From: Bacteroidota bacterium
GTDB lineage: Bacteria; Bacteroidota; Bacteroidia; B-17B0; Aurantibacillaceae
Length of the DNA stretch: 64,000 bases
Direction of reading: 5' to 3'
NCBI GenBank assembly: GCA_029237825.1
Contig: JAQZBQ010000012.1
Location: forward strand, 1-64,000
Shown: in pieces, positions 53,004-61,317 of the stretch
Position numbering within the stretch: position 1 is the stretch's first letter
Layout of the letters: each line of letters begins with the position of its first letter
Position numbers and translations under genes: made by a program
Notes under the pieces: generated by a model
Database searches by the model: none
The model's input: the letters and a program-made list of their open reading frames with translations, nothing else
Told to the model about the DNA's origin: nothing

Positions 53004-53750
53004 ATGGAAAATTCAAACAAACGAACAGTTTTAATTACAGGTGCTACAGGTGGTTTGGGAACCGCTATGTGTAAAGAACTTCATAAAGATGGCTACACAG
53101 TTGTAGGAAATTACCACACGAAAGAGAAAGCCGTTGCCTGGATGGACCAGATGAAGAAGGAAGGTTATCCCATTGAATTATTTTATGGCGATGTAAGTGA
53201 TTATGAAAGTGCCGGTAAAATGATCAAGGAAATTGAAGCTAAATACGGCCACATTGATACGCTTGTTAATAACGCCGGGATCACCCGCGATGGACGGTTA
53301 ATTAATATGAAAGTGGAAGACTGGCACGCGGTAATTAATACTAACCTTAATTCGGTTTTTAATTGCACGCGTCACGTCATTCAGGGCATGATTGACAGGA
53401 AGTTTGGCCGTGTGATCAATATTTCTTCTGTAAACGGGCAACGCGGCCAGTTTGGTCAAACCAATTATTCTGCAGCTAAAGCAGGTATGCATGGGTTTAC
53501 AAAATCTCTGGCTATGGAAGTAGCAAAGTACGGAGTAACCGTAAACACAATTTCTCCGGGTTACATTGGTACAGATATGGTAATGGCTGTTCCAGAAAAA
53601 GTACTTAATCAGATTGTAGCGCAGGTACCAATGGGTAGGTTAGGAGGCACCCATGAAGTAGCACATCTTGTATCGTTTTTAGCGAGTGAGGAAACCAGTT
53701 TTGTTACCGGTGCTAACTACAGCATTAACGGAGGCCAGCACGTTTATTAA
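53004..53750 (+). CDS. phaB: Acetoacetyl-CoA reductase
   Basis: The 248-residue SDR has the cofactor motif TGATGGLG (12-19), NNAGITRDG (89-97) and the catalytic triad S142, Y155, K159 (ISSVNGQRGQ, NYSAAKAG), with the C-terminal FVTGANYSINGGQHVY usual for PhaB. It makes (R)-3-hydroxybutyryl-CoA from acetoacetyl-CoA using NADPH, so the locus covers monomer supply both from acetoacetyl-CoA and from enoyl-CoA (phaJ). A beta-ketothiolase (phaA) is not in the window and may be supplied elsewhere. Confidence 0.92.
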   Translation: MENSNKRTVLITGATGGLGTAMCKELHKDGYTVVGNYHTKEKAVAWMDQMKKEGYPIELFYGDVSDYESAGKMIKEIEAKYGHIDTLVNNAGITRDGRLINMKVEDWHAVINTNLNSVFNCTRHVIQGMIDRKFGRVINISSVNGQRGQFGQTNYSAAKAGMHGFTKSLAMEVAKYGVTVNTISPGYIGTDMVMAVPEKVLNQIVAQVPMGRLGGTHEVAHLVSFLASEETSFVTGANYSINGGQHVY

Positions 53751-53774
53751 AAATTCCTTCCAATTTTCAGTACG

Positions 53775-55220
53775 ATGCCAGAGGAGCAAATTCGAGCGTT
53801 GAAAAAACGTGTTAAAGAGTTGGAAGATGAGATTCAGGCATTAAAAGGAAAGAAGGAAGCATTTTTCACAAAAAAAAAGACGGTTAAAGTACCGACGGAA
53901 ATGCGACCTCTGTTTGATGAAGCAGAAGAAGTTGTAAAACAGTATTTTCAGTCCTTTACAGCTGATCCCGGACTCGCAAAGATAGAGGTAAACGGTCAGC
54001 GTTATATTTTGATGCGCGCCGAATCACTTGCAAGTGATTTTCTTAAAAATATCGCCAGGCTGTATTCCGATTTGCCTACCAACGAAGCCATTAAAATCGG
54101 GCGCAATTTGTTATTTGATTTTGCTCACGTTATTGGAATAGAAGACGGAAAGAACTTCCATAAAAAAATGAAGTTAAAAGATCCCTTGTCAAAACTTTCG
54201 GCAGGGCCAATTCATTTCGCTTATACGGGTTGGTCGTCGGTAGATATTTTTCCTGAAAGCAGGCCTTCTCCGGATAATAATTTTTATGTTAAATATAACC
54301 ATCCGTACTCATTCGAAGCGGATTCATGGCTACTTTCCAATCAAAAAACCGATTTTCCGGTTTGTTCAATGAATGCCGGTTATTCCTCGGGTTGGTGTGA
54401 ACAAAGTTATGGAATTGAACTTACCTCCGTTGAAATTACCAGCCGTGCCAAAGGGGATAAAAATTGCACCTTTATTATGGCGCCGCCTGATCGCATAGGT
54501 GAGTACCTCGAAAAGGAACAATTGAAATATAAACCGGTTAAAAAATATGATATCCCTCTTTTTTTTGAGCGGAAAAAATCAGAGGAAAAAATTAAATCGG
54601 TTTTGCGTGAGAAGGAAACCTTATTAAAAGAAATTCATCACCGTGTAAAAAATAACCTCCAGATAATTTCAAGCATTCTTAAACTACATTCTGATCAGGT
54701 GAAGGACGAGAATTTTTCCAAGCTGGTAGTGGATAGTCAAAACCGTATTATTTCAATGGCACTCATTCATGAAATGCTGTATGCAAATTCCGATCTCAGT
54801 AAAATTAGCCTTGTAATGTACACCAAGTCTTTGTTTGAGAAATTGCAGAGTACATTTAATAAACCCTCCGTCGGGTTAAAGCTCAGGATTCCCGAAGATT
54901 TTTGCTATGAAATTGATCAGATGATTCCGATAGGGTTATTGTTAAACGAAGCGCTCAGTAATTCGTTTAAACACGCCTTTAAAAAGGGAAAAGGATTGGT
55001 CACTATTTCGGTACTGAAAGACAAACTCATTATATCAGATAATGGTTCGGGAATTCCGGATACTTACGTGACCAATGCGGATTCCAGTTTTGGAATGCAA
55101 CTGATCAGTATTTTAACCGAACAAATGGATGCTAAATTGAACATTCGCCGATTGAAAGGAACAACGATTGAACTAAACTTTAAAAACAAAACTTATGGCA
55201 AAGAAAGACGCAAGGGTTGA
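53775..55220 (+). CDS. V4R-type sensor histidine kinase (HisKA_2)
   Basis: The 481-residue protein starts with a coiled-coil stretch (residues 4-22) and has a middle sensory domain (about 45-245) resembling V4R/XylR_N, with DIFPESRPSPDNNFYVKYNHPYSFEADSW and GYSSGWCEQSYGIELTSVEI. A HisKA_2 dimerisation box LLKEIHHRVKNNLQII (H288/H289), an N-box NEALSNSFKHAF (about 391-402) and the ATP-binding SDNGSGIPD follow. No membrane segment is seen, so it is cytosolic; V4R domains sense small aromatics or other hydrophobic ligands. No response regulator lies nearby. It is downstream of phaB and overlaps the next gene by 26 bases. Confidence 0.88.
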   Translation: MPEEQIRALKKRVKELEDEIQALKGKKEAFFTKKKTVKVPTEMRPLFDEAEEVVKQYFQSFTADPGLAKIEVNGQRYILMRAESLASDFLKNIARLYSDLPTNEAIKIGRNLLFDFAHVIGIEDGKNFHKKMKLKDPLSKLSAGPIHFAYTGWSSVDIFPESRPSPDNNFYVKYNHPYSFEADSWLLSNQKTDFPVCSMNAGYSSGWCEQSYGIELTSVEITSRAKGDKNCTFIMAPPDRIGEYLEKEQLKYKPVKKYDIPLFFERKKSEEKIKSVLREKETLLKEIHHRVKNNLQIISSILKLHSDQVKDENFSKLVVDSQNRIISMALIHEMLYANSDLSKISLVMYTKSLFEKLQSTFNKPSVGLKLRIPEDFCYEIDQMIPIGLLLNEALSNSFKHAFKKGKGLVTISVLKDKLIISDNGSGIPDTYVTNADSSFGMQLISILTEQMDAKLNIRRLKGTTIELNFKNKTYGKERRKG

Positions 55221-55815
55221 CGCGTACATTAAAAATGCAGCGTCGTTCGCTCAGCCTATAATGGCACATTTGCGTAAGTTAATACATGAGGCTTGCCCTG
55301 ATGTTGAAGAAACCATAAAATGGAGTTTCCCAAATTTTGATTATAAAGGAAGCATTATGTGCAGTATGGCGGCATTTAAGAATCACATTGCGTTTAGTTT
55401 CTGGAAAGCCTCACTGATGAAACACGCCGATAAGTTTGAGTTAAATGCAAAGAGCGAAGTGTCTATGGGGCACATGGGCAAAATAACGTCAATAAAAGAT
55501 TTGCCATCGGATAAGCAGATGCTCGCTTACATTAAAGAAGCCGCTAAACTAAATAAACTTGGCATTAAAGCACCGTCTAAATCTAAAACTGTGCCGGTTA
55601 AAGAAATTGAAACACCTGTTTACCTAAGTAACGCCTTAAATAAGAACGCAAAAGCAAAAGCGACATTCGATAAATTTAGTTATAGCAACAAAAAGGAATA
55701 CATTGTCTGGTTGGAAGATGCCAAAACGGAAACAACACGTGAGAAACGCCTGGCCGAGGCCATTGAATGGATGGCAGAAGGAAAAATCAGGAACTGGAAA
55801 TATGTGAAGAAATGA
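55195..55815 (+). CDS. YdeI/OmpD-associated-like protein with DUF1801 domain
   Basis: The 206-residue protein has an N-terminal DUF1801 domain (DAYIKNAASFAQPIMAHLRKLIHEACPDVEETIKWSFPNFDYKGS) and a C-terminal OmdA-like region (LSNALNKNAKAKATFDKFSYSNKKEYIVWLEDAKTETTREKRLAEAIEWMAEGK), the full domain order of YdeI-like proteins. Their biochemical role is not established; DUF1801 is related to frataxin and YdhG-type folds. It starts inside the end of the histidine kinase gene (ATG at 55195, 26-base overlap), so the two are translationally coupled. It converges with the PAS gene on the other strand. Confidence 0.85.
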   Translation: MAKKDARVDAYIKNAASFAQPIMAHLRKLIHEACPDVEETIKWSFPNFDYKGSIMCSMAAFKNHIAFSFWKASLMKHADKFELNAKSEVSMGHMGKITSIKDLPSDKQMLAYIKEAAKLNKLGIKAPSKSKTVPVKEIETPVYLSNALNKNAKAKATFDKFSYSNKKEYIVWLEDAKTETTREKRLAEAIEWMAEGKIRNWKYVKK

Positions 55816-55828
55816 TTTCTGGAATGTT

Positions 55829-56457
55829 TCACTTTATTGTGAAAGGGACCGTAATATCATTTTTTTTCCTCAATTCTAAAATGTGGTTATATAAATTGCT
55901 TAATTCTTCTTTAACGTCTTTATTTGTTTTACGTGAATTGCCTGAAATAATTTCACTAAAACATTTCCCAATATTTTCCCATACAAGTTCACGCTCTGTC
56001 AGCAGATTTTGAATGACTTTAGTTTTTTCTAATAAAAGGGTGTCTTTTGCTTGTTCACTAGATTTCTTATCGGTTACTTCATAAATGTTAATTGAAACAG
56101 CAATAACTTTTAAATTAAATAAGATCGGAACAAATTCTGATTGAAACCAACGGATTCTGACGCATAATGAATTTCATTCTCTTTAATAAACGTTTCACCC
56201 TTAAACGCCCGTTCACAGTCTTTTCTTAAAGCATTCTCTACTTCGTTCGCCGGATCATTAGCATAAGTGAAAAGACTGTCCCCACGTTTTAAAGACTTAC
56301 CGTGTAACAAAGACGCATTTTCAAATGCTTTCCGGTTAAAAGCGAGAATCGTTCCGTCTTTTGAAACAATGAACCTTACAGACTCAGTCGAATTAAAGGC
56401 GGCTGCCAGTAAATCTGATTCTTTCGGTGCGTGAAGGTTAGTGTTTTCGTTAGGCAT
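55829..56457 (-). pseudogene. PAS-domain protein split by a frameshift
   Basis: The first part starts with ATG at 56457 and is a PAS domain (AFNSTESVRFIVSKDGTILAFNRKAFENASLL ... YANDPANEVENALRK), reading in frame to a stop at 56110. The continuing PAS end is in another frame: WFQSEFVPILFNLKVIAVSI, then NIYEVTDKKSSEQAKDT and a coiled coil to a stop at 55829. Adding one base near 56149, where the minus strand reads CGTTGG, restores a product of about 209 residues. This is a one-base loss in a short T run, either a sequencing error or a genuine pseudogene. The full length looks like a PAS plus coiled-coil signalling protein without a catalytic output. Confidence 0.8.
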
Positions 56458-56487
56458 TTAAATATATATTTCTTATTAATAAAATAA

Positions 56488-56513
56488 AAAGCCTATTCTT
56501 CCGAATAGGCTTT
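56488..56513 (-). terminator. Terminator after tRNA-Ser
   Basis: An 11-bp stem AAAGCCTATTC (56488-56498) with GAATAGGCTTT (56503-56513) and a 4-base loop lies directly downstream of the tRNA gene, with an A-rich tract giving Ts on the minus strand. Confidence 0.85.
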
Positions 56514-56529
56514 AATACTCTAAACTAAG

Positions 56530-56614
56530 CGGAGAAATAGGGATTCGAACCCCAGGAACCTCACGGTTCAACAGTTTTCAAGACTGCCGCAATCGACCAC
56601 TCTGCCATTTCTCC
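56530..56614 (-). tRNA. tRNA-Ser (anticodon TGA)
   Basis: On the minus strand the acceptor stem GGAGAAA pairs with TTTCTCC. The anticodon stem and loop read GCAGT CTTGAAA ACTGT, with anticodon TGA (plus-strand TCA at 56578-56580). A long variable arm (AACCGTGAGGTTC) and the GGTTCGAATCC T-loop complete a type II tRNA of 85 bases. The discriminator is G; CCA is not encoded. It decodes UCA and other UCN codons. Confidence 0.96.
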
Positions 56615-56622
56615 AGAGAGGG

Positions 56623-56651
56623 CAAAAATACTACTTTTTTTTATTCCACAA
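56623..56651 (-). promoter_or_regulatory. Promoter of tRNA-Ser
   Basis: On the minus strand TTG (56649-56651), then 18 bases, then TATTTTTG (56623-56630), a TAnnTTTG match. The predicted start falls within a few bases of the tRNA 5' end at 56614, as expected. Confidence 0.65.
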
Positions 56652-56725
56652 CTAATTTCCGAAAAATATTTTTTATCACTAACTTTATAGAAATTTACAT
56701 CCCTGTAATTTTTACAACTCAAGTC

Positions 56726-58198
56726 ATGCAACGTTTTTTCTTCATTTTTTTTATTTTCTGTTATAATTTCCTGTTTTCAAACATTACCGTGTATTTTAAT
56801 TACGGTGTGTTTAGTTCTGGGGGGTCAAAACCCTTTGTTGAAACCTATCTCACTGTTTCGGGAAATTCAGTTAAGTTTATCCCGGTAAAAGGCGGGTTTC
56901 AGGCAAGTGTAAATATTTCATGGAAAATTGTAAAAGGTTCTGAAGTTGTGAAGACATCCAATTATAACCTCCTGAGCCCGGTCGCATCCGATTCCTTGCA
57001 CTTTCCTTCATTTATTGATAACCAACGGTTTGCATTAGCTAATGGTGAGTACAGCCTTGAACTGTTAGTTACCGATAATGCCAATCCGGAAAAAAAATCA
57101 AGCCATACTGAGAAAATAAACATCCTCATTCAGCGTGAGCGTAAAATTTATAATTCGGATATTCAAATTCTTGAATCTTATCAAAAGGCAGGTAATCAAA
57201 GTTTGCTCACGAAGAATGGGTATGATCTTGTTCCTTACAACATTAATTACTTTCCTAAAAATCAAAACGCCCTTAAATTTTACACGGAAACGTATAATCT
57301 TGATACCGTTTTAGGCAAATCCAGTAAGTTTGTGTATTCCTATTACCTTGAAAATAGCGATAATTTGAAACGGCATCCGGATCTTTCAGGTTTCCAAAAG
57401 CAATCATCAGCGCGCAGCAATCCTCTGTTAGCGCAGTTTGACATTACTCGGCTGCCCTCAGGGAATTATAATCTGGTAATTGAGGTAAAAGATTCATCAA
57501 ACAAAATACAGTCTCAAAAAAAATGGTTCTTTCAGCGACAAAGTGATTATCAGGCTGGGTTATATGCCGATAATTCTTATCGTACGATTGAAGAATTTTT
57601 CAACTCGGTACAGGATGCCGATTCATTGAAACAATTTGTTGAATGTTTATGGCCAGTTTCAGGTACTAAAGAACGAGAATGGCAGCAGGTTCAGATTCAA
57701 AACAAAGAGCCAAATTTAATGCGTGGTTACCTTGTAAATTATTGGAAGCAACAGGCAGGAGATACACTGGATCCGTTGCCGTTATGGTACAATTATTACA
57801 AGTTGGTGCTGGAGACAAATGCCCTGCTGAAATGCGGAAAACAAAAAGGATATTATACCGACAGAGGCCGGGTGTATTTACAATACGGCAAACCCGACCA
57901 GCGTAACCAGGTAAACAGCGAACCAACAACGTATCCGTATGAGATTTGGCATTATTACAGGGTATTTGATAAAACAACAGGGCGTTTTTTTAGCAATAAG
58001 AAATTTGTATTTGCTAATTTCGCCATAGCCGATGATTGTTATAAACTCATACATAGCGACGTGAGAGGTGAAATATATGACGAGCGGTGGAGATTTAAAC
58101 TGTCTAACCGTTCACAACAATCGTCAAATATCGACGATACCCATCCGGTTAAAACTTATGGTTCCAATATTGAAGAAAACTTCAACAACCCACGCTAA
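56726..58198 (+). CDS. GWxTD-domain protein
   Basis: The 490-residue protein has a signal peptide (FFFIFFIFCYNFLFSNI) and a beta-rich N-terminal half (ITVYFNYGVFSSGG, VKFIPVKGGFQASVNISW). The C-terminal half is the GWxTD domain common in Bacteroidota: RTIEEFFNSVQDADSLKQFVECLW, LPLWYNYYKLVLETNALLKC, GYYTDRGRVYLQYGKPDQ. The name-giving motif GWxTD reads GYYTD here (about residue 375), a Trp-to-Tyr change, while the following DRGRVYLQYGKPD is intact. The function is unknown; a protein-protein or surface role is supposed. It is followed three bases later by a GT2 gene. Confidence 0.88.
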   Translation: MQRFFFIFFIFCYNFLFSNITVYFNYGVFSSGGSKPFVETYLTVSGNSVKFIPVKGGFQASVNISWKIVKGSEVVKTSNYNLLSPVASDSLHFPSFIDNQRFALANGEYSLELLVTDNANPEKKSSHTEKINILIQRERKIYNSDIQILESYQKAGNQSLLTKNGYDLVPYNINYFPKNQNALKFYTETYNLDTVLGKSSKFVYSYYLENSDNLKRHPDLSGFQKQSSARSNPLLAQFDITRLPSGNYNLVIEVKDSSNKIQSQKKWFFQRQSDYQAGLYADNSYRTIEEFFNSVQDADSLKQFVECLWPVSGTKEREWQQVQIQNKEPNLMRGYLVNYWKQQAGDTLDPLPLWYNYYKLVLETNALLKCGKQKGYYTDRGRVYLQYGKPDQRNQVNSEPTTYPYEIWHYYRVFDKTTGRFFSNKKFVFANFAIADDCYKLIHSDVRGEIYDERWRFKLSNRSQQSSNIDDTHPVKTYGSNIEENFNNPR

Positions 58199-58201
58199 TG
58201 T

Positions 58202-59239
58202 ATGTTGAATGATAAGGTAGCTGTTGTTATTTTAAACTGGAACGGTCGGGTATTTTTAGAAAAGTTTCTTCCATCAGTAATTGAGCATTCTTCAGGGGCG
58301 CAAATTATTGTCGCCGATAACCAGTCGTCCGATGACAGCATCATATTTCTTAATGAGCATTATCCTCAGGTGCGGGTTATCATCAATCCTTCTAATGACG
58401 GCTTTTCCAAAGGATATAATCTGGCGTTGAAACAGGTACAAGCAAGCTATTATGTTTTGTTAAATTCGGATGTTGAAGTTACAGAAAACTGGATTCAGCC
58501 GATTCTTGAGTTAATGCGTTCTGACGATTCAATCGGTGCTTGCCAGCCCAAGATACTGGACTATAACCATAAGTCTCTATTTGAATACGCAGGTGCTTCA
58601 GGCGGGTTTATTGACAAGTACGGTTATCCGTTTTGTCGTGGAAGAATTTTTAATGTTCTTGAATCTGATAAGGGGCAATACGATTTCACTACGGAAGTTT
58701 TTTGGGCAACAGGCGCATGTATGTTTGTGAGAGCAGAAGCGTTTTGGAAGGTCAATGGTTTTGATGACGATTATTTTGCTCACATGGAGGAAATTGATTT
58801 GTGCTGGCGCATGAAAAACATTGGGTATAGAGTTTTTGTTGAACCAAAATCAACCGTATACCACGTTGGCGGCGGCACACTCAACAAATTGAGCCCCCGG
58901 AAAACATTTTTAAATTTCAGGAATAACCTCATTACGCTGACTAAAAATTCTAATGCGCCATTGCTATTCCTCAAAGTATTTTACAGGATGCTGCTCGATG
59001 GCGTCGCGGCTATAAAATTTTTGTTAGAAGGACATGGCGCGCACTTTTTTGCAGTCATTAAAGCGCATGGCTCATATTATTTGCTTTTAAACTCTACATT
59101 AAAAAAAAGAAAAGCTATGAAAGCGATGCCTGGATTCAGAAACTCTACCAAAGGAGTGTACCGGAAGAATATTGTGTTTAGTCATTTTATAAAGGGAAAA
59201 AACTACTTCACTGAATTAAGTGATTTCAATGAATCCTAA
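58202..59239 (+). CDS. Family 2 glycosyltransferase, rhamnosyltransferase-like
   Basis: The 345-residue cytosolic GT2 starts VAVVILNWNGRVFLEKFLPS and has IIVADNQSSDDS, the donor-site YYVLLNSDVEVTENW, ACMFVRAEAFWKVNGFDDDYFAHMEEIDLCWRMK (acceptor-side acidic motif) and VEPKSTVYHVGGGTL. This pattern fits the WbbL/rhamnosyltransferase branch used in O-antigen, exopolysaccharide and glycoprotein glycan assembly. It forms a two-gene unit with the GWxTD protein. The donor cannot be told; it could also serve the glycosylation genes 25 kb away. No C-terminal membrane pair is present, unlike the GtrB-like GT2. Confidence 0.88.
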   Translation: MLNDKVAVVILNWNGRVFLEKFLPSVIEHSSGAQIIVADNQSSDDSIIFLNEHYPQVRVIINPSNDGFSKGYNLALKQVQASYYVLLNSDVEVTENWIQPILELMRSDDSIGACQPKILDYNHKSLFEYAGASGGFIDKYGYPFCRGRIFNVLESDKGQYDFTTEVFWATGACMFVRAEAFWKVNGFDDDYFAHMEEIDLCWRMKNIGYRVFVEPKSTVYHVGGGTLNKLSPRKTFLNFRNNLITLTKNSNAPLLFLKVFYRMLLDGVAAIKFLLEGHGAHFFAVIKAHGSYYLLLNSTLKKRKAMKAMPGFRNSTKGVYRKNIVFSHFIKGKNYFTELSDFNES

Positions 59240-59255
59240 TCTTGGTTTCATTGAT

Positions 59256-60821
59256 TTATTTAGATTCTTTCCATTTGGTGTGCATTCCTTTTTGAGGGTC
59301 AAATTCTTTCCCGTTCTTTTTACAAATGAGTTTTGACACATCCCTGGCTTGTATCAGTGAAATGGGGATTCCGCCGCCGGCTTGTCCCCAATGGCTGGCG
59401 TAGTAGAAGTTCTTTAAATGAGGTAACGTAAATTTCACGGGCGATGAAGCAACCATGTTTTTCCCCGGCAGCCATCCTTGAGCACTTCCCTGCCAATTGT
59501 TTGTATAACGTAATACGGTTGCAGGTGTCGCAAAATCGATTACTTCTATATCATCTTTTATTCCCGGGAATTTTACTTCCAGTAATTCAATTAAAGCATC
59601 GGTAAATTTTTTTTTCTCCAGGCGGTATTTTGCCCGTTCGTTCTTTCGCAAATCAATCCAGTATTTTCCATTGGTGGTATAAAAACTGCAGGCCATTACG
59701 GTTTTACCTTCCGGCGCCAGGGTAGGGTCGTAATGGTAGAAATGTGCTTCCAGTCTGTCCCATGATTTGCCGCAGGGTGAAACAAGTTTTACGTCAGTAG
59801 GAAATCGCGAAAAGTGCGGATGCTCCTTGTAACTCTTTTTCAACCCAAATGAAACCAATAAAATGGAATAATACACCTCCAGTATCTTTCCATCCCTTAA
59901 CTTAAGGATCGTGTCGTCTGTGTACTTTCCATTTAGGTATTCAAATACGGTTTTATACCAGTCGGCAGTTGAAAGTACAATATCACTGTGATGAACCACA
60001 TCGTTTCGAACAAGCAACCCTTTTGCTTCATGGTTTTCTGTAAGAATTTTTTTTACTGGTGTGTTGTAATGGATTTTTCCACCCAGTGAAACGTAATTGT
60101 CAGCGATTCTTTGAGCCCAGCTTAACGACCCGCCAATCGGGTATCCTGCACACTTTTGGTCAAAAAACGACATGGGGAAATTGAGTACCATCATTTTAAT
60201 TTCTTCACCATCAAAAAGTAATTCAAAACTTTCTTTCAGGAAAGGACTCTTAAATTTTCTTGCAATATCAAAATTGGTAATTCGTTTTTGTTTCGAAAGG
60301 TATTTTAAGAATTTGAGGTACTTTGCCATTTTAATTCCCCTGATAATGGAAGGGATAAAAGGTAATTTGTACATCACCGGAGGCAATTCAAATTGCTGAA
60401 GGTTGCGGATGTCGTTTATTACTTCATGAATTACGCCACTATCTTCGGGCGACAAATCCAACATATAATCACGGAGTTTATTTAAATCGGTGTATAATTT
60501 GAAAGTGCGGCTACCATATTTATCACGCGTATTTTTTACTTCAACGTGTAATCGGATATCGTGATTATGAAATGGTACTTTTTCCATATCAATCAATTCC
60601 GACCACATTTTGTAAAAGCCACTTCCTTTATTAGAACCCAAGATCCAATGAATGGAACCGTCAATGGTATATTCACCATTTTGCCAGCTTGTACATAAAC
60701 CACCAGGAATAGAATGTTTCTCGAAGATCTGCGTCTCAAATCCGTTCATTTGTAAATAGCTGCCGGCAGATAAGCCGGAAATTCCGGCACCAATGATATT
60801 GATTTTGATCTTTTCCCGCAC
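59256..60821 (-). CDS. FAD-dependent phytoene desaturase/carotenoid isomerase-like oxidoreductase
   Basis: The 521-residue flavoprotein has the dinucleotide-binding start INIIGAGISGLSAGSYL, with FEKHSIPGGLCTSW, and the carotenoid-enzyme C-terminal segment NFYYASHWGQAGGGIPISLIQARDVSKLIC. It resembles CrtI/CrtISO-type desaturases and isomerases, but also other NAD(P)/FAD amine-oxidase-like enzymes, so the substrate is open. No carotenoid partner gene is near. No ATG precedes the FAD motif: the frame opens with GTG at 60872, and I use the GTG at 60821, which leaves seven residues before the Rossmann strand. It follows hpf on the same strand across a terminator. Confidence 0.8.
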   Translation of the reverse strand: MREKIKINIIGAGISGLSAGSYLQMNGFETQIFEKHSIPGGLCTSWQNGEYTIDGSIHWILGSNKGSGFYKMWSELIDMEKVPFHNHDIRLHVEVKNTRDKYGSRTFKLYTDLNKLRDYMLDLSPEDSGVIHEVINDIRNLQQFELPPVMYKLPFIPSIIRGIKMAKYLKFLKYLSKQKRITNFDIARKFKSPFLKESFELLFDGEEIKMMVLNFPMSFFDQKCAGYPIGGSLSWAQRIADNYVSLGGKIHYNTPVKKILTENHEAKGLLVRNDVVHHSDIVLSTADWYKTVFEYLNGKYTDDTILKLRDGKILEVYYSILLVSFGLKKSYKEHPHFSRFPTDVKLVSPCGKSWDRLEAHFYHYDPTLAPEGKTVMACSFYTTNGKYWIDLRKNERAKYRLEKKKFTDALIELLEVKFPGIKDDIEVIDFATPATVLRYTNNWQGSAQGWLPGKNMVASSPVKFTLPHLKNFYYASHWGQAGGGIPISLIQARDVSKLICKKNGKEFDPQKGMHTKWKESK

Positions 60822-60878
60822 CTTCAAATTTAGGAAAAAATGCACAGCCAAAGTGAGGAAATCTTGACGCACACTACA

Positions 60879-60909
60879 TAAAAAAAGAGCCTGAAAACTC
60901 AGGCTCTTT
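60879..60909 (-). terminator. Terminator after hpf
   Basis: An 11-bp stem AAAGAGCCTGA (60884-60894) with TCAGGCTCTTT (60899-60909) and a 4-base loop has an A-tract (60879-60886) that gives Ts on the minus strand. It ends the rpsU-xerC-hpf unit. Confidence 0.85.
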
Positions 60910-60929
60910 AAAAAATAGTATGATAAGGA

Positions 60930-61265
60930 TTAAATATCCAGGTCAGCGTTATTCATCCCAAGATTATTAGTAGGAGACGCTTTTTCTTTATGTTTTTTGA
61001 TTTGGGTTTTCAATGCTTCGCAAGCCAAATCAATGGATTCTTCAAAGGATGCAGATTGTTTTTTAGAAAACAACTCCTGGCCTTTCGCCAGTATCTTAAT
61101 TTCTGCTACTTTATTTTCACTGTTAGACGATTTATCAAGACGCATAATCACTTCGCCATTTATTAACCCGTCGTGTAAAATTTTTAATTTATTCATTTTA
61201 TCGTTTGCAAAGTCAATCAGTTTTTTGTCTGCATCGAAATGAATGGATTGAATGTTCGTTGTCAT
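60930..61265 (-). CDS. hpf: Ribosome hibernation promoting factor, short form
   Basis: The 111-residue protein of the HPF/RaiA family starts with MTTNIQSIHFDADKKLIDFAN and has the conserved VAEIKILAKGQELFSKKQSASFEESIDLACEALKTQIKKHKEK, placing it in the decoding site of idle ribosomes. It lacks the C-terminal dimerisation domain of long HPF. It lies after xerC on the same strand in the common rpsU-xerC-hpf order. A Shine-Dalgarno sequence AAGGAGG stands 7 bases before the ATG, exceptional in this window. Confidence 0.93.
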   Translation of the reverse strand: MTTNIQSIHFDADKKLIDFANDKMNKLKILHDGLINGEVIMRLDKSSNSENKVAEIKILAKGQELFSKKQSASFEESIDLACEALKTQIKKHKEKASPTNNLGMNNADLDI

Positions 61266-61272
61266 AATAAAT

Positions 61273-61279
61273 CCTCCTT
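61273..61279 (-). promoter_or_regulatory. Strong Shine-Dalgarno site of hpf
   Basis: On the minus strand AAGGAGG (61273-61279, inside an A-run) precedes the hpf ATG at 61265 by 7 bases. It is near-perfectly complementary to the 16S rRNA 3' end, whereas the other starts in this window lack such a site. Confidence 0.75.
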
Positions 61280-61317
61280 TTTTTTGGTTTTTAATTTATA
61301 CTAGGTTTATTTAAATT

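Noticed and set aside
56530-56614. tRNA-Ser as integration site of an island
   Set aside because: No direct repeat of the tRNA 3' end and no integrase adjoin it.
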